NCBI GenBank assembly: GCA_018057825.1
Contig: JAGPCY010000007.1
Location: 62,001 to 126,000 of the forward strand
Direction of reading: 5' to 3'
DNA length: 64,000 bases
Origin: Kofleriaceae bacterium
GTDB lineage: Bacteria; Myxococcota_A; Polyangia; Haliangiales; Haliangiaceae
The notes under the pieces were generated by a model, which made no database searches, had not been told where the DNA came from, and saw nothing but the letters and a program-made list of their open reading frames with translations. Positions 50,875 through 60,637 of the stretch are shown here, piece after piece. A program made the position numbers and the translations under genes. Every line of letters begins with the position of its first letter. The first letter of the stretch is position 1.

Positions 50875-51873
50875 ATGCCACCTGCCGCGTGTGCGATCGA
50901 TCAACCCCGCGACCGACCACCCCGCGCCGACCGCGAGCCGGCGGATGCGCTCCTCGGGCAGAGCCCGGCGATGCAGCGCTTGATCTCCGCCATCCCCAAG
51001 CTCGCCGCCAGCGACGCCACGCTCCTCATCGACGGCGAGACCGGCACCGGCAAGAGCGTCTTCGCCGAGGCCGTCCACCGCGCCAGCCCACGCGCGAGTC
51101 GGCCCTGGATCGTCGTGGACTGCAGCTCGATCCCGCCGACCTTGGTCGAGAGCGTGCTCTTCGGCCACGACAAGGGCGCCTTCACCGGCGCGACCGCGGC
51201 CCGCCCCGGGGCCTTCGAGGCCGCCGACGGCGGCACGGTCTTCCTCGACGAGATCGGCGAGCTACCGGCCGAGATGCAACCCAAGCTCCTGCGCCTGCTC
51301 GAGACCCGCACGGTCACGCGGATCGGTCGGGTCGAGGCCCAGACCCTCGACGTGCGCATCATCGCCGCCACCCACCGCGACCTGTCCGACATGGTCCGGC
51401 GCGGCGGCTTCCGCTCGGATCTCTACTACCGGTTGAACGTCGTCCGGGTCCACATTCCGCCGCTGCGCGAGCGCCGCGAGGACATCGCGCTTCTGTGCGC
51501 GCGCTTCTTCGCCGAGGCGGGGCAGCGCCGCCCGTCCGACGCCCAGCTCGCCGCGTTCGCCAGTCGCGACTGGCCGGGCAACATCCGCGAGCTGCGGCAC
51601 GCGATCGCCAGCGCTGCGCTCCTCGAGGAGGTCGGGGGACTACTCGGCGAGCCAGCGCCACAACCCGTGGCGCCGGCCTTCGACGCGAGCGAGCGCTTCG
51701 ACCCCGCGCTGCCGTTCCGCGATGCCAAGGAGCAGATCACCGCCCGCTGGGAGCGGTGGTATCTGCACGAGCTGATCACGCGGACCGGCGGGAACCTGTC
51801 GCAGGCGGCGCGCACCGCGCAGATGGATCGTCGGTACCTGCGCGAGCTGCTGCGGCGCCATGGCGTGCGCTGA
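50875..51873 (+). CDS. Sigma-54 enhancer-binding protein lacking a sensory domain
   Basis: 332 residues from ATG 50875; GTG 50755 lies inside a hairpin and is less likely. Only about 30 residues precede the AAA+ domain (ALLGQSPAMQRLI). Walker A is GETGTGKS (54-61), the sigma-54 contact loop GAFTGA is at 101-106, and GTVFLDEIGELP and FRSDLYYRLNVV follow. A Fis-type helix-turn-helix with SQAARTAQMDRRYLRELL ends the protein. With no FHA, GAF or receiver domain, it is either always active or controlled by expression or a partner. Neighbouring -24/-12 sites make nearby genes likely targets. Confidence 0.9.
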   Translation: MPPAACAIDQPRDRPPRADREPADALLGQSPAMQRLISAIPKLAASDATLLIDGETGTGKSVFAEAVHRASPRASRPWIVVDCSSIPPTLVESVLFGHDKGAFTGATAARPGAFEAADGGTVFLDEIGELPAEMQPKLLRLLETRTVTRIGRVEAQTLDVRIIAATHRDLSDMVRRGGFRSDLYYRLNVVRVHIPPLRERREDIALLCARFFAEAGQRRPSDAQLAAFASRDWPGNIRELRHAIASAALLEEVGGLLGEPAPQPVAPAFDASERFDPALPFRDAKEQITARWERWYLHELITRTGGNLSQAARTAQMDRRYLRELLRRHGVR

Positions 51874-51891
51874 GCTGGCGCCGCTCTCTGG

Positions 51892-53739
51892 TCAGAACGG
51901 CTCGAGGGGGTCGACCACCTCGCACTTCAGGCCGCGCTGCGGCGGCGTGATCGGCGGCGCCGGGTTCTGGATGAACAGGCCGGTGACCGCCGGGCGCTGG
52001 GTGACCTTGCCCAGGTTGTCGATGCCCGACTTCACCTGATAGCCGTTGTACTTCACCGACGGGTGTCCGCCGACGATGTGGTCGTGGTAGCCGTTCAGCA
52101 GGCCGTCGATGACCGTGAGGATCGGGTCGACGCAGGTGAGGTAGGTCGTCAGCGTGCCCTGGGTGAAGGTGCACTCCGAGGTCAACCGCTTCACCTGGGC
52201 GGCGATGTCGACGCACTTGTCGCCGTTGGTCGCGGTCAGGTGGTCCTGCAGCGTGCCGCGGCCGGTCCAGATCTGCGACTCCGGTTCGCCGGGGCGCCCG
52301 GCGCACCACTTGACCATGCAGTGCTCGCCCTCGCAGTTGGTCTCGCGCGGGTTCTGCATCGACGTCCAGCGCGCCGGCTTGTCGCGGCTGGCCGGCACCA
52401 CGCAGTCGGGCTGGCCCTCGTACGTGCAGTGATACAGCGCTGCGTCACCGGTGGTCGGGAACTGCTGCAAGAGCGACAGCCCGAGCTGGGCGATGGCCGG
52501 GACGATGTCGCAGTTGTTCTTGGCCGACGGGTTGTTCCACCACCAGCCATTGACGTTGTTGACCGAGCCGACGTTGAGCGACGTCGGCAGGCCCCACACG
52601 TTGGTCGCGATCGCCCCCATGCTGTGGGCGAACGTGCCGTCGGGGAGACCCTCGCACGAGCCCCACTTCTCGCGCATCGTCGTGCAGTCCGAGCCGCGCT
52701 TGTTGCCGCGCAAGAGCTCGGTGACGTTGATCGTGTCCGCCAGGAGCTGACGGATGACGCTGGACGAGTTGCCGCCCGACGACGTCACGTCGAGGTTGGC
52801 CGCGGTCGCCGAAGCGCCGCCGCCCGCCGGGTTGAAGTAGCCCTGCACGAACACCGACGCCCGGTTGGGGCCACAGAACGTGGCGACCATCGGCGGCAGG
52901 GCCTTCGGCGGATCGGCCATGGTGTAGCCCGCCGCGTCGCCCATCCCGCGCAGCGAGCCGTACGTGTAGATCCACTGCCGGTAGGTGCGCCGGGTGCTGA
53001 AGATCTCCGTCCAGGCGTGGCTGATCGCGCCGGTGATGAAGCGCATCGGCTGGCTGCGCTCGAACTTGAGCTCGCCGTTCACTAGCCGTTCGAACAAGAA
53101 GATCCACGGATCGGTCGCCGGCGGACGACGGGGATCGTAGGCCGGGATGGTCAGCGTGTTCGCGTACCACTTGCCAATGCCCATGTCCTCGGTGGTCGAG
53201 GTCTCGACGCGCGCGCATGGGTCGCCGTTAGGGTCACCGTTCGTCCACTCGTAGTGCCTGCCAGGCTCGCCGTCGGGCAGGCTACCGGTGCCGGCGGAGA
53301 TGAACGAGTTGGCGAGGTCGTCGCGGCAGGTCTCGAGCGCTTCGCGCACGCCGTGGTTCTGCACGGTGCAGGCGGTCTCGGCCTCCTTCTGGCGATCGCG
53401 GATGACGGTCGCGACGCAGCCGGGGTTGGGCACCAGGTCGCCGGTCACCGGATCGCACTCGTAGGGCGAGCACGACTTGCCGGCCTTGCAGAACCCGTAG
53501 TCGTAGCGATTCTGCGGCAGCGGCCCCCAGTAGTTGGGACCGCCCAGGCGATCGATGTCGGTCAGGTAGGTGCCGTCGCACCGCCGGGCGCCGCGGCAGG
53601 TGTTGAGGTCGGTGGCGTTGGCGCTCGAGCAGGTCGGGCTGGCGACGCCGAGTCGGCACGCCTCTTGGGCCCAGGCGTCGGGCGCCGGGGCGGCCACGAG
53701 GACGGTCGAGACGACGAGCGCGAGACGGAGCGGGGTCAT
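51892..53739 (-). CDS. Large Cys-rich secreted protein of unknown function
   Basis: 615 residues from ATG 53739, which overlaps the upstream stop as ATGA and has GAGGAGAA before it. Signal peptide MTPLRLALVVSTVLVAAPAPDAWAQ. The mature protein carries some twenty cysteines, many in the first 200 residues (ACRLGVASPTCSS, NTCRGARRCDGTYL, FCKAGKSCSPYECD, NPGCVATV), so extensive disulfides are likely outside the cell. Later parts are rich in Trp, Asn and Gly (GWWWNNPSAKNNCD). No enzyme motif is recognised. It forms an operon with 53736-54386. Confidence 0.72.
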   Translation of the reverse strand: MTPLRLALVVSTVLVAAPAPDAWAQEACRLGVASPTCSSANATDLNTCRGARRCDGTYLTDIDRLGGPNYWGPLPQNRYDYGFCKAGKSCSPYECDPVTGDLVPNPGCVATVIRDRQKEAETACTVQNHGVREALETCRDDLANSFISAGTGSLPDGEPGRHYEWTNGDPNGDPCARVETSTTEDMGIGKWYANTLTIPAYDPRRPPATDPWIFLFERLVNGELKFERSQPMRFITGAISHAWTEIFSTRRTYRQWIYTYGSLRGMGDAAGYTMADPPKALPPMVATFCGPNRASVFVQGYFNPAGGGASATAANLDVTSSGGNSSSVIRQLLADTINVTELLRGNKRGSDCTTMREKWGSCEGLPDGTFAHSMGAIATNVWGLPTSLNVGSVNNVNGWWWNNPSAKNNCDIVPAIAQLGLSLLQQFPTTGDAALYHCTYEGQPDCVVPASRDKPARWTSMQNPRETNCEGEHCMVKWCAGRPGEPESQIWTGRGTLQDHLTATNGDKCVDIAAQVKRLTSECTFTQGTLTTYLTCVDPILTVIDGLLNGYHDHIVGGHPSVKYNGYQVKSGIDNLGKVTQRPAVTGLFIQNPAPPITPPQRGLKCEVVDPLEPF

Positions 53740-54386
53740 GGGTTCTCCTCGGATTCGAAGGGGGTGTCGCCGAGCTGCGGGGCGAAGTCGGGTCGGTCGT
53801 CGGGGGCCGCGGTCGTGGGTGCGGTCATCGGTGCGGTCGGGGCCGCGCCGGCCACCTCGCCGCCGCCGGCCTTCATCAGCTCGAGCATCAGGCCGGCGTC
53901 CAGGGCCGCGAACACGTTGCGGGCGCGCTCGACCGCGCCCGGCTCGTCGCGCTCGACCTCGTCGGCGTGGGCCTCGGCGTAGTCCCACATCAGCTTGCGC
54001 CACACCACGCAGATCCGCTCGACGTCGCGCGCGAACCGCGGGTCCTTGGTCGCGCGGTCGCTGTCGCGGGCCAGCGCGCACGCGCTGGACTCCGGAGCCT
54101 CGGCCCGATCGAGCGCGAGGCGCAGCAGCACGACCTCCGGGTCGTCGTTGGTCGCGAGCAACCCGAGGGCGCGCTCGACCTGGGACTCGCTGAGCTGCGC
54201 GACTTCGAGCTCGGGCAGACCGCGCGCGACCAGCGCGGCGCGTGGCGCGTCGGCGGGCGCGGCGGGCGTCTCGGCGGGTGGTCGCGCGCGCGGGCTACGC
54301 GTGGTGGTGGCGATCACCAGCGCTACGCCGAGCGCCGGCACGACGAGGCCGATCTTCCAGCCTCGCCCTCGATCTGGCTGCTTCAT
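53736..54386 (-). CDS. Membrane-anchored protein, first gene of the Cys-rich operon
   Basis: 216 residues from ATG 54386, with GGAGG six bases upstream. A short basic start (MKQPDRGRGWK) and one hydrophobic helix (IGLVVPALGVALVIATTT) anchor it, with the rest outside or periplasmic. The soluble part is helical and acidic; two cysteines (SSACALARD, RICVVWRK) may bridge. Its stop overlaps the next gene's start, so the two products are probably made together and may interact. A good sigma-54 promoter lies in front. Confidence 0.7.
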   Translation of the reverse strand: MKQPDRGRGWKIGLVVPALGVALVIATTTRSPRARPPAETPAAPADAPRAALVARGLPELEVAQLSESQVERALGLLATNDDPEVVLLRLALDRAEAPESSACALARDSDRATKDPRFARDVERICVVWRKLMWDYAEAHADEVERDEPGAVERARNVFAALDAGLMLELMKAGGGEVAGAAPTAPMTAPTTAAPDDRPDFAPQLGDTPFESEENP

Positions 54387-54411
54387 GGGGAACCTCCAGG
54401 TCGAACGCTTC

Positions 54412-54427
54412 AGCACGCGTCATGCCA
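54412..54427 (-). promoter_or_regulatory. Sigma-54 promoter for the Cys-rich operon
   Basis: On the minus strand TGGCATGACGCGTGCT (54427-54412) matches the -24/-12 consensus at nearly every conserved position (TGGCA, then G, then TGCT) with the right spacing. Transcription would start near 54401 and give a 15-base leader holding the GGAGG ribosome site of the gene at 54386. This is the best sigma-54 site I found. It lies about 2.5 kb from the domain-poor sigma-54 activator gene. Confidence 0.55.
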
Positions 54428-54515
54428 GCGCGCAGCGCACGCGAGGACGGTGCTGCGCACGCTTCGTGCAGTGGCCGCGATCCGCCGATTCACCGAACGA
54501 CCAAAGGAGCACTCC

Positions 54516-55277
54516 ATGATCCGTCCGCTCATCGCCTCCGTGTTCGCCCTGTCGTGTCTCGTCGCCTGCGCCACCGAGGAGGAGCTGGCCGCGCCGAACG
54601 CGTCCCTCGATCAGGCGCTGGCCGCGCCCATCACCGTGCGCTACGTGAGCGAAACCGCGGAGACGATCCGGGTCAGCGCCTATGTCTCGGCAGCGCCTCG
54701 GGGGCTCGCCCTCAACCTGACCTTGCCGCTGGTCGGCGCGGCCTCGATGCCGCCGGCGGTCGCCGAGCGGCTGCGTCGCGACCACGAGCTCGAGGTCACG
54801 ATCGTCGATGCCATGGCCGGCTGGTCCGTGCGCGCGCCGGACAACCAGCTCGAGACGTTGGCCACGGCGACGCTGGCCGAGCGGATCGCGACCGCGAACG
54901 AGTTCTCGACCTTGTGTGGCGACGACATCGCCCAGGCCACGGTGCAACTCACCGACGGCGACGCCGAGTTCGTTGCCCGGGTCAGGGCTCAGCATCCGCT
55001 CCGGCCCTACGGGCTCCACGCCACTACGGGCTGCCTGGAGGAGGGCGTGTGGTTTGGCCCGAACAAGTGCACGCCGACCCTCGACAGCGGTTGCACCGCG
55101 GTCGTCGACTGCGGCACCGTGCTGGGCGGGACGCGGGTATGCCGAGGCGCCTGTCTCCTGCAGGGCTACTGGAACGAGGTCTGTATGTGCAATATCGACG
55201 AGGTCGCGTGCTGCGAGGCCATCGTGCCGCCGCGGGGGCCGATCGCGACCGAGGAGGTGACGCAGTTCGAGAACTGA
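54516..55277 (+). CDS. Cys-rich lipoprotein
   Basis: 253 residues from ATG 54516, with AAAGGAGC upstream; the longer open frame upstream is a shadow of the minus-strand genes. Signal MIRPLIASVFALSCLVAC with lipobox LVAC. The C-terminal 90 residues hold eleven cysteines (TTGCLEEGVW, NKCTPTLDSGC, VVDCGTV, RVCRGACLL, VCMCN, VACCEA), a compact disulfide-rich module. No family is recognised. It is divergent from the other Cys-rich secreted operon, so the two may form one extracellular programme. Confidence 0.72.
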   Translation: MIRPLIASVFALSCLVACATEEELAAPNASLDQALAAPITVRYVSETAETIRVSAYVSAAPRGLALNLTLPLVGAASMPPAVAERLRRDHELEVTIVDAMAGWSVRAPDNQLETLATATLAERIATANEFSTLCGDDIAQATVQLTDGDAEFVARVRAQHPLRPYGLHATTGCLEEGVWFGPNKCTPTLDSGCTAVVDCGTVLGGTRVCRGACLLQGYWNEVCMCNIDEVACCEAIVPPRGPIATEEVTQFEN

Positions 55278-55301
55278 CGAGCTGCGGGCGTCGCGCCGCC
55301 T

Positions 55302-55320
55302 GGTGGTGGTTGTCACCACC
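55302..55320 (+). terminator. Hairpin after the Cys-rich lipoprotein gene
   Basis: GGTGGTG (55302-55308) pairs with CACCACC (55314-55320) around GTTGT, 25 bases after the stop at 55277 and before the convergent ClC gene. No U tract is present; it could serve both converging transcripts. Confidence 0.4.
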
Positions 55321-55370
55321 CGGTGGTGGCGATCGTCCCCGGCCTCATGCGCCGAGCGCCGGCGCACCGC

Positions 55371-57338
55371 TCAGTCGGGCTTGGGCTCGGGCTCGGCGGT
55401 GACCGCGGCCATCTTCGTAGATCGTCGTCCGCCGACCTCGATCGCACCGGCATACGCGCGTGACACGTCGTGTTCATCGACCAGCCCGAGGATCCGGTTC
55501 GCGCCGTCGACCACCGGCACCGCGCGCAGATCGTGCCGCACCAGGGCGCGGGCCACCTCACCCAGCGGCGTGTCCTGGCCGACGACCACTGGCGGCACCA
55601 TCAGGTCGGCGGCCACCATCCAGCGCGCGTCCTCGGCCGCGGCCACGGCGCGGGTGTTGGCGCCAGTGATCAGCCCGCGCAGGCGCCCGTCGGCGTCGAC
55701 CACCGGGAAGACCTCCTGGGCATCGGCCTCGGCCATCACCTGGAGGACGCGGTCGGCCTGGTCGCCGACGACCAAGGTCCGGACCTCGCGGCTCCCGTCG
55801 AGCAGCTCGCCAGCGCGGATGGTGGCCAAGGTGTAGCGACCCCACGATGCGGCGTGGGCCGGCGAGGACCGCTGGTTGGCGAGCTGAGCTGGGTAGAGGG
55901 TCACCCGACGCAACGACACGAACGCGACGCCCTGGGCCAGCATCAGCGGGACCAGCAGGTCATAGCTGCCGGCCATCTCGCAGACCATGATGGTGGCCGC
56001 CAGCGGCACGTTGGCCGCGCCGCCGTAGAACGTCGCCATCCCGATCAGCGCGAAAGCGCCGGGCACGATGCCGGGGACGTCGAACCACGCCGCCGCGGCG
56101 TGACCGACCGCGCCGCCCAGGGCCGCGCCGATCGCGAGGGACGGCGCGAAGTCGCCGGCAGAGCCCCCGCTACCGATGGTCAGCGAGGTGGCCAGGGCGC
56201 GGAGCACGCCGACCGCGATCAACACCAGGGCGGCCGAGGCCCCAACGCCGAGGGCGTCGTCGCCGGTGATCGCGAGCTGGCCGGCCCCATACCCGCCGCC
56301 CAGCGTCGAGACGTGCGAGGCCGGCACGCTCAGCCACGTCGGCGCGAACAGGTAGACGGCGACGGCGAGGGCGCCCAGCCCGAGCCCACCCAGGGCGGGG
56401 CGCGTCCAGGTCGGCCCCGGTAGGAGGCTGGTCGCGCGCCGCACCGAGGCCAGGAGCCTGACGAAGCCGGCCGCCGCCAGAGCGACTACGATCGCGGTGA
56501 CCGCGTAGAACGGCAGATGCTCCCAGTGGAATGGAAACGCCGGGAGATCGCCGAACATCGGCGCGGTCGAGAGGACGGACGTGGACAGCGAGTACGCCAC
56601 CACCGACGCCAGGACCGCGGGGACCAGGGCCTCGGACTCGAAGTCGTCGCGGTAGAGCACCTCGATGGCCAAGAGCGCCGCGCCGAGCGGCGTGCGGAAG
56701 ACCGCGGAGACGCCGGCCGCGACCCCGGCGATCATCAAGACCCGACGCTCGCGGTCGGTCGTCGGCAAGAGCGAGCCGATCCAGGAGCCGATGGCCCCGC
56801 CGAGGTGCATGGTCGGGCCTTCGCGGCCACCGGCGCCGCCGCTGGCCAGCGTCGCGATCGAGGCCAGCGGCTTGAGGATCGCCACGCGTCGGCGGATGAC
56901 GCCCCCGCGATGGTGAAAGGCCTCGATCATCGCGTCGCCGCCCCCGCCCCGGATCTCGGGCGCCAACCGCGCCAGGAGTCCGGCGAGCAGGCCGCCGAGC
57001 GCCGGCACCAGCAAGACCAGGTACAGGCGCGGCGTCTCGGGCGCTGCCGCCGGGGCGGGCGCCTCGCCGACCGCGCGCAGGTGGGGATACGCGAGCAGGT
57101 GTTCGAGGATCTGCGTCTCGAAGAACTCGAGCGCGACCAGCATCAAGCACCCGGCGGCGCCGACCGTGAGCCCGACGACGATGGCCTCGAGCACGGTCCG
57201 CCCGACCAGGCGGAGATCGAGCGGCGGCTCCTCTCCCGTGACGACGTTGAGGAGCGACCGGACCGGTCGCATCATCAGCGCCGCCGCGCCCTCGATGCCG
57301 CGGCCGAGGGCGCGCGACGGTGGTCGTGGCCGGGCCAT
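55371..57338 (-). CDS. ClC-family chloride channel/transporter with paired CBS domains
   Basis: 655 residues. The membrane part (about 40-480) has GGAGGREGPTMHLG, which carries the gating glutamate of the GREGP motif, and TIGSGGSAGDFAPSLAIG, the later pore motif. The usual GSGIP anion-binding motif is replaced by GGGGDAMIEA. The C-terminus contains two CBS domains (from about 525: VRTLVVGDQADRVLQVM and ADLMVPPVVVGQDTPLGEV), which bind adenine nucleotides and gate transport. It moves chloride or another halide across the inner membrane, by exchange if the glutamate works as in EcClC. Confidence 0.9.
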   Translation of the reverse strand: MARPRPPSRALGRGIEGAAALMMRPVRSLLNVVTGEEPPLDLRLVGRTVLEAIVVGLTVGAAGCLMLVALEFFETQILEHLLAYPHLRAVGEAPAPAAAPETPRLYLVLLVPALGGLLAGLLARLAPEIRGGGGDAMIEAFHHRGGVIRRRVAILKPLASIATLASGGAGGREGPTMHLGGAIGSWIGSLLPTTDRERRVLMIAGVAAGVSAVFRTPLGAALLAIEVLYRDDFESEALVPAVLASVVAYSLSTSVLSTAPMFGDLPAFPFHWEHLPFYAVTAIVVALAAAGFVRLLASVRRATSLLPGPTWTRPALGGLGLGALAVAVYLFAPTWLSVPASHVSTLGGGYGAGQLAITGDDALGVGASAALVLIAVGVLRALATSLTIGSGGSAGDFAPSLAIGAALGGAVGHAAAAWFDVPGIVPGAFALIGMATFYGGAANVPLAATIMVCEMAGSYDLLVPLMLAQGVAFVSLRRVTLYPAQLANQRSSPAHAASWGRYTLATIRAGELLDGSREVRTLVVGDQADRVLQVMAEADAQEVFPVVDADGRLRGLITGANTRAVAAAEDARWMVAADLMVPPVVVGQDTPLGEVARALVRHDLRAVPVVDGANRILGLVDEHDVSRAYAGAIEVGGRRSTKMAAVTAEPEPKPD

Positions 57339-57404
57339 CCCGGGAACCTACGCCCGGCCGGCGGTGGCCGCTACATCGCGGCGACTCGTCGTTCGACCAT
57401 TGGC

Positions 57405-58535
57405 TTACCGAGCGGGCGGCGCGGCCGGGCCGCCCTCGCCCGGCGGCGGCACCAGCCCGAGCTGGATCGCCATCGAACCCGAGTCCCAGAACCGCCAGAG
57501 CTGCTTGACCTTGCCGCCGTCGAGCTTGGCGACCTCGGCGATCGTCAGCTTCATCGCCTTGCCGGTCTTGGGCATCGGCCCGAGGGGGCCGTCGTTGGTG
57601 CCGGTGAAGCTCGAGACGCCGATCACGTAGTCGCCGGCCGCCCACAGCGACAGCCGCGTGATCTTGGCGTCGGGGAACGCCGACATGAACATCGTCGTGC
57701 CCTCGGCGATCTTGGCCTTGCCGACCACGTCCTCGGGCGCGGCGACGTCGCTCTCGACGCCGTCGTCGGCCCAGCTGTCGTTGACCGCGGCGACGTCGTG
57801 CTTGTTGAAGTCCTCGTCGCCCTTCTGGGTGACGTTCAGGTTGTTCTTCTCGGCGTCGTTGCCGGTCGACACCACGATCATCGGCGGCTCGGCGCTGGCC
57901 GCGAGCGCCGGGCGCGCCGGGCCGGGCGCCAGGCCGAGCTGGGTCATCAGGCTGTTGGAGTCCATGAGGAACCACTCGTCGACGATCTGGTTGGCGTCGT
58001 TCAGCGTCGCCTGGTGGAACATGAGCAGGCCGATCGCCTTGCCGGTCGGCGGCAGCTCGCCGCCCGGGCCCTTCATCGCGGCGGTGTTGGTGCCGTTGGT
58101 CTGCCACACCGCGGCCAGGGTCCGGCCGTTGACGAACACCAGCTTGGCCGTGGCCTTGGCGTCGGGGAACGCGGCGCGGAAGTTCCAGGCCTCGTCGACG
58201 ATCGCGTCGCCGCCGCGGCGCTCCGGCATCGCGGCGTCGTCGGGCCAGTGGCTGACCGCGTCGTTGGCGTACAGCGCGCGGAACTTGGCCTTGTCGTTGG
58301 CGTTCCAGGCCTCCCAGCCGGCCAGGTAGTGCTTGGCCAGGGCCTCGCCGGCCAGGGGCTGGACCGCCGGGGTCGGGGGTGGGGTCGCGGTGCCGGCGGC
58401 GGTGCCGGTGCCGGTGCCGGTGCCCGGGGTCGGCGCTTGCGCTTTGTCCTCGCCCTTCTTCTTGCAGCCGGTCGTCAGTCCACAGGCCAGCGCCAGCGCG
58501 GACACCATCGCGATCGTCCTGGTCGTCGGGGTCAT
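57405..58535 (-). CDS. Lipoprotein with two SnoaL-like domains
   Basis: 376 residues from ATG 58535, with an AGGAGG ribosome site. Signal ending LTTGC (lipobox TTGC), then a Lys-rich patch, a Gly/Thr repeat (GTGTGTGTAAGTAT) and Pro spacer. Two copies of the NTF2-like/SnoaL fold follow: HYLAGWEAWNANDKAKF...WPDDAAMPERRGGDAI, and later FNKHDVAAVNDSWADDGVESDVA...VVGKAKI. Each includes FPDAK near its middle. SnoaL members act on polyketides or serve as small binding domains; a periplasmic sensor or binder is more likely here. Function unproven. Confidence 0.82.
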   Translation of the reverse strand: MTPTTRTIAMVSALALACGLTTGCKKKGEDKAQAPTPGTGTGTGTAAGTATPPPTPAVQPLAGEALAKHYLAGWEAWNANDKAKFRALYANDAVSHWPDDAAMPERRGGDAIVDEAWNFRAAFPDAKATAKLVFVNGRTLAAVWQTNGTNTAAMKGPGGELPPTGKAIGLLMFHQATLNDANQIVDEWFLMDSNSLMTQLGLAPGPARPALAASAEPPMIVVSTGNDAEKNNLNVTQKGDEDFNKHDVAAVNDSWADDGVESDVAAPEDVVGKAKIAEGTTMFMSAFPDAKITRLSLWAAGDYVIGVSSFTGTNDGPLGPMPKTGKAMKLTIAEVAKLDGGKVKQLWRFWDSGSMAIQLGLVPPPGEGGPAAPPAR

Positions 58536-58611
58536 CGTCGCCTCCTGGCCGCGGTGTATCGCGGTCGGCGCGGCGGCGGCAAGCCAAGGCCGGAGCTCGG
58601 CGGGGCCGCGA

Positions 58612-59806
<1,195 letters not shown>

Positions 59807-59820
<14 letters not shown>

Positions 59821-60637
59821 GGGACCTCCGGTGACGCTCGGTGTCAGGGTCGACTGGGGCGGTGGTGTCGGCGGTGTCGGTGGCGGCGAACAGGGCGCGG
59901 ACCGCGGCCTGATGAAAGTGGATGAAGGTGGCGTGGACCAGGGGCAGCGCGCGCTCGAGCATCGGCGCGGCCTGGGCCGCCGATAGATCGCCGAACCGGG
60001 ACAGCAGGAGCTTGGTCTCGACCGCGCGCAGGCGATCGGCCAGCTCGGCGAACACCGCCAGATCGTCGGGGCCGAAGCCGCGCGTGGCCGAGAAGCCCAG
60101 GCCCCGCCACTGCGCCCACAGGCCCAGCAGGCGCTCGCCCTCGGACGACAGGACGCGATCGGCGCCGCGGCCGCGCACGGTCAGGTAGCCGAGCTCGATC
60201 AGGCGCGCGACGTCGGCGTCGTCGACGCCGTGGCGGGCCGCGGCCTCGGCCAGGGCGACCGTGCGCTCGTGACCGCCGGTGACCTCGGCCGGCAGGCGCG
60301 CGGCGATCTCGGCGAGCAGCCCTTGCTGGCTGGGCGGCAGCGCGGCGGTGTCGTCGGTGAGCAGAGCGTGGATCGCGGCCAGCGGCAGGAACCGCTCCTC
60401 CTGCAGGCGGCGGATGAGGCGCAGCCGCTCGACGTGGGCCGGGCCGTACCAGGCCATGTTCTTGCCCGACTTCTCGCCGGCGTCGACCAGGCCGCGCTGG
60501 ATGTAGAAGTGGATGGCCTGGCGCGACAGCCCGGTGGCCGCGCACAGATCCTTCATGCGCAGGCGGGCGGGGGCGGCGCTGGTCGCGGTGCGGCGGCGGC
60601 GCGGCGCGGGGCGGGGCGGCGTGCGCGTGGCCTTCAC
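59807..60637 (-). CDS. MerR-family regulator of the diiron/reductase operon
   Basis: 276 residues from GTG 60637, which overlaps the reductase stop (GTGA). After an Arg/Pro-rich tail of about 27 residues, the MerR winged helix appears: MKDLCAATGLSRQAIHFYIQRGLV...WYGPAHVERLRLIRRLQEERFLPLAAIHALL. The C-terminal 170 residues form a large helical effector domain with no cysteine or metal-binding cluster, so the signal is probably an organic molecule. It overlaps both neighbours, strong evidence that it controls this operon through the palindrome at 61822-61837. Confidence 0.9.

Noticed and set aside
53967-54515. N-terminal extension of the Cys-rich lipoprotein at 54516
   Set aside because: It is antisense to the gene at 53736-54386. 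The lipoprotein signal and AAAGGAGC mark the start at 54516.
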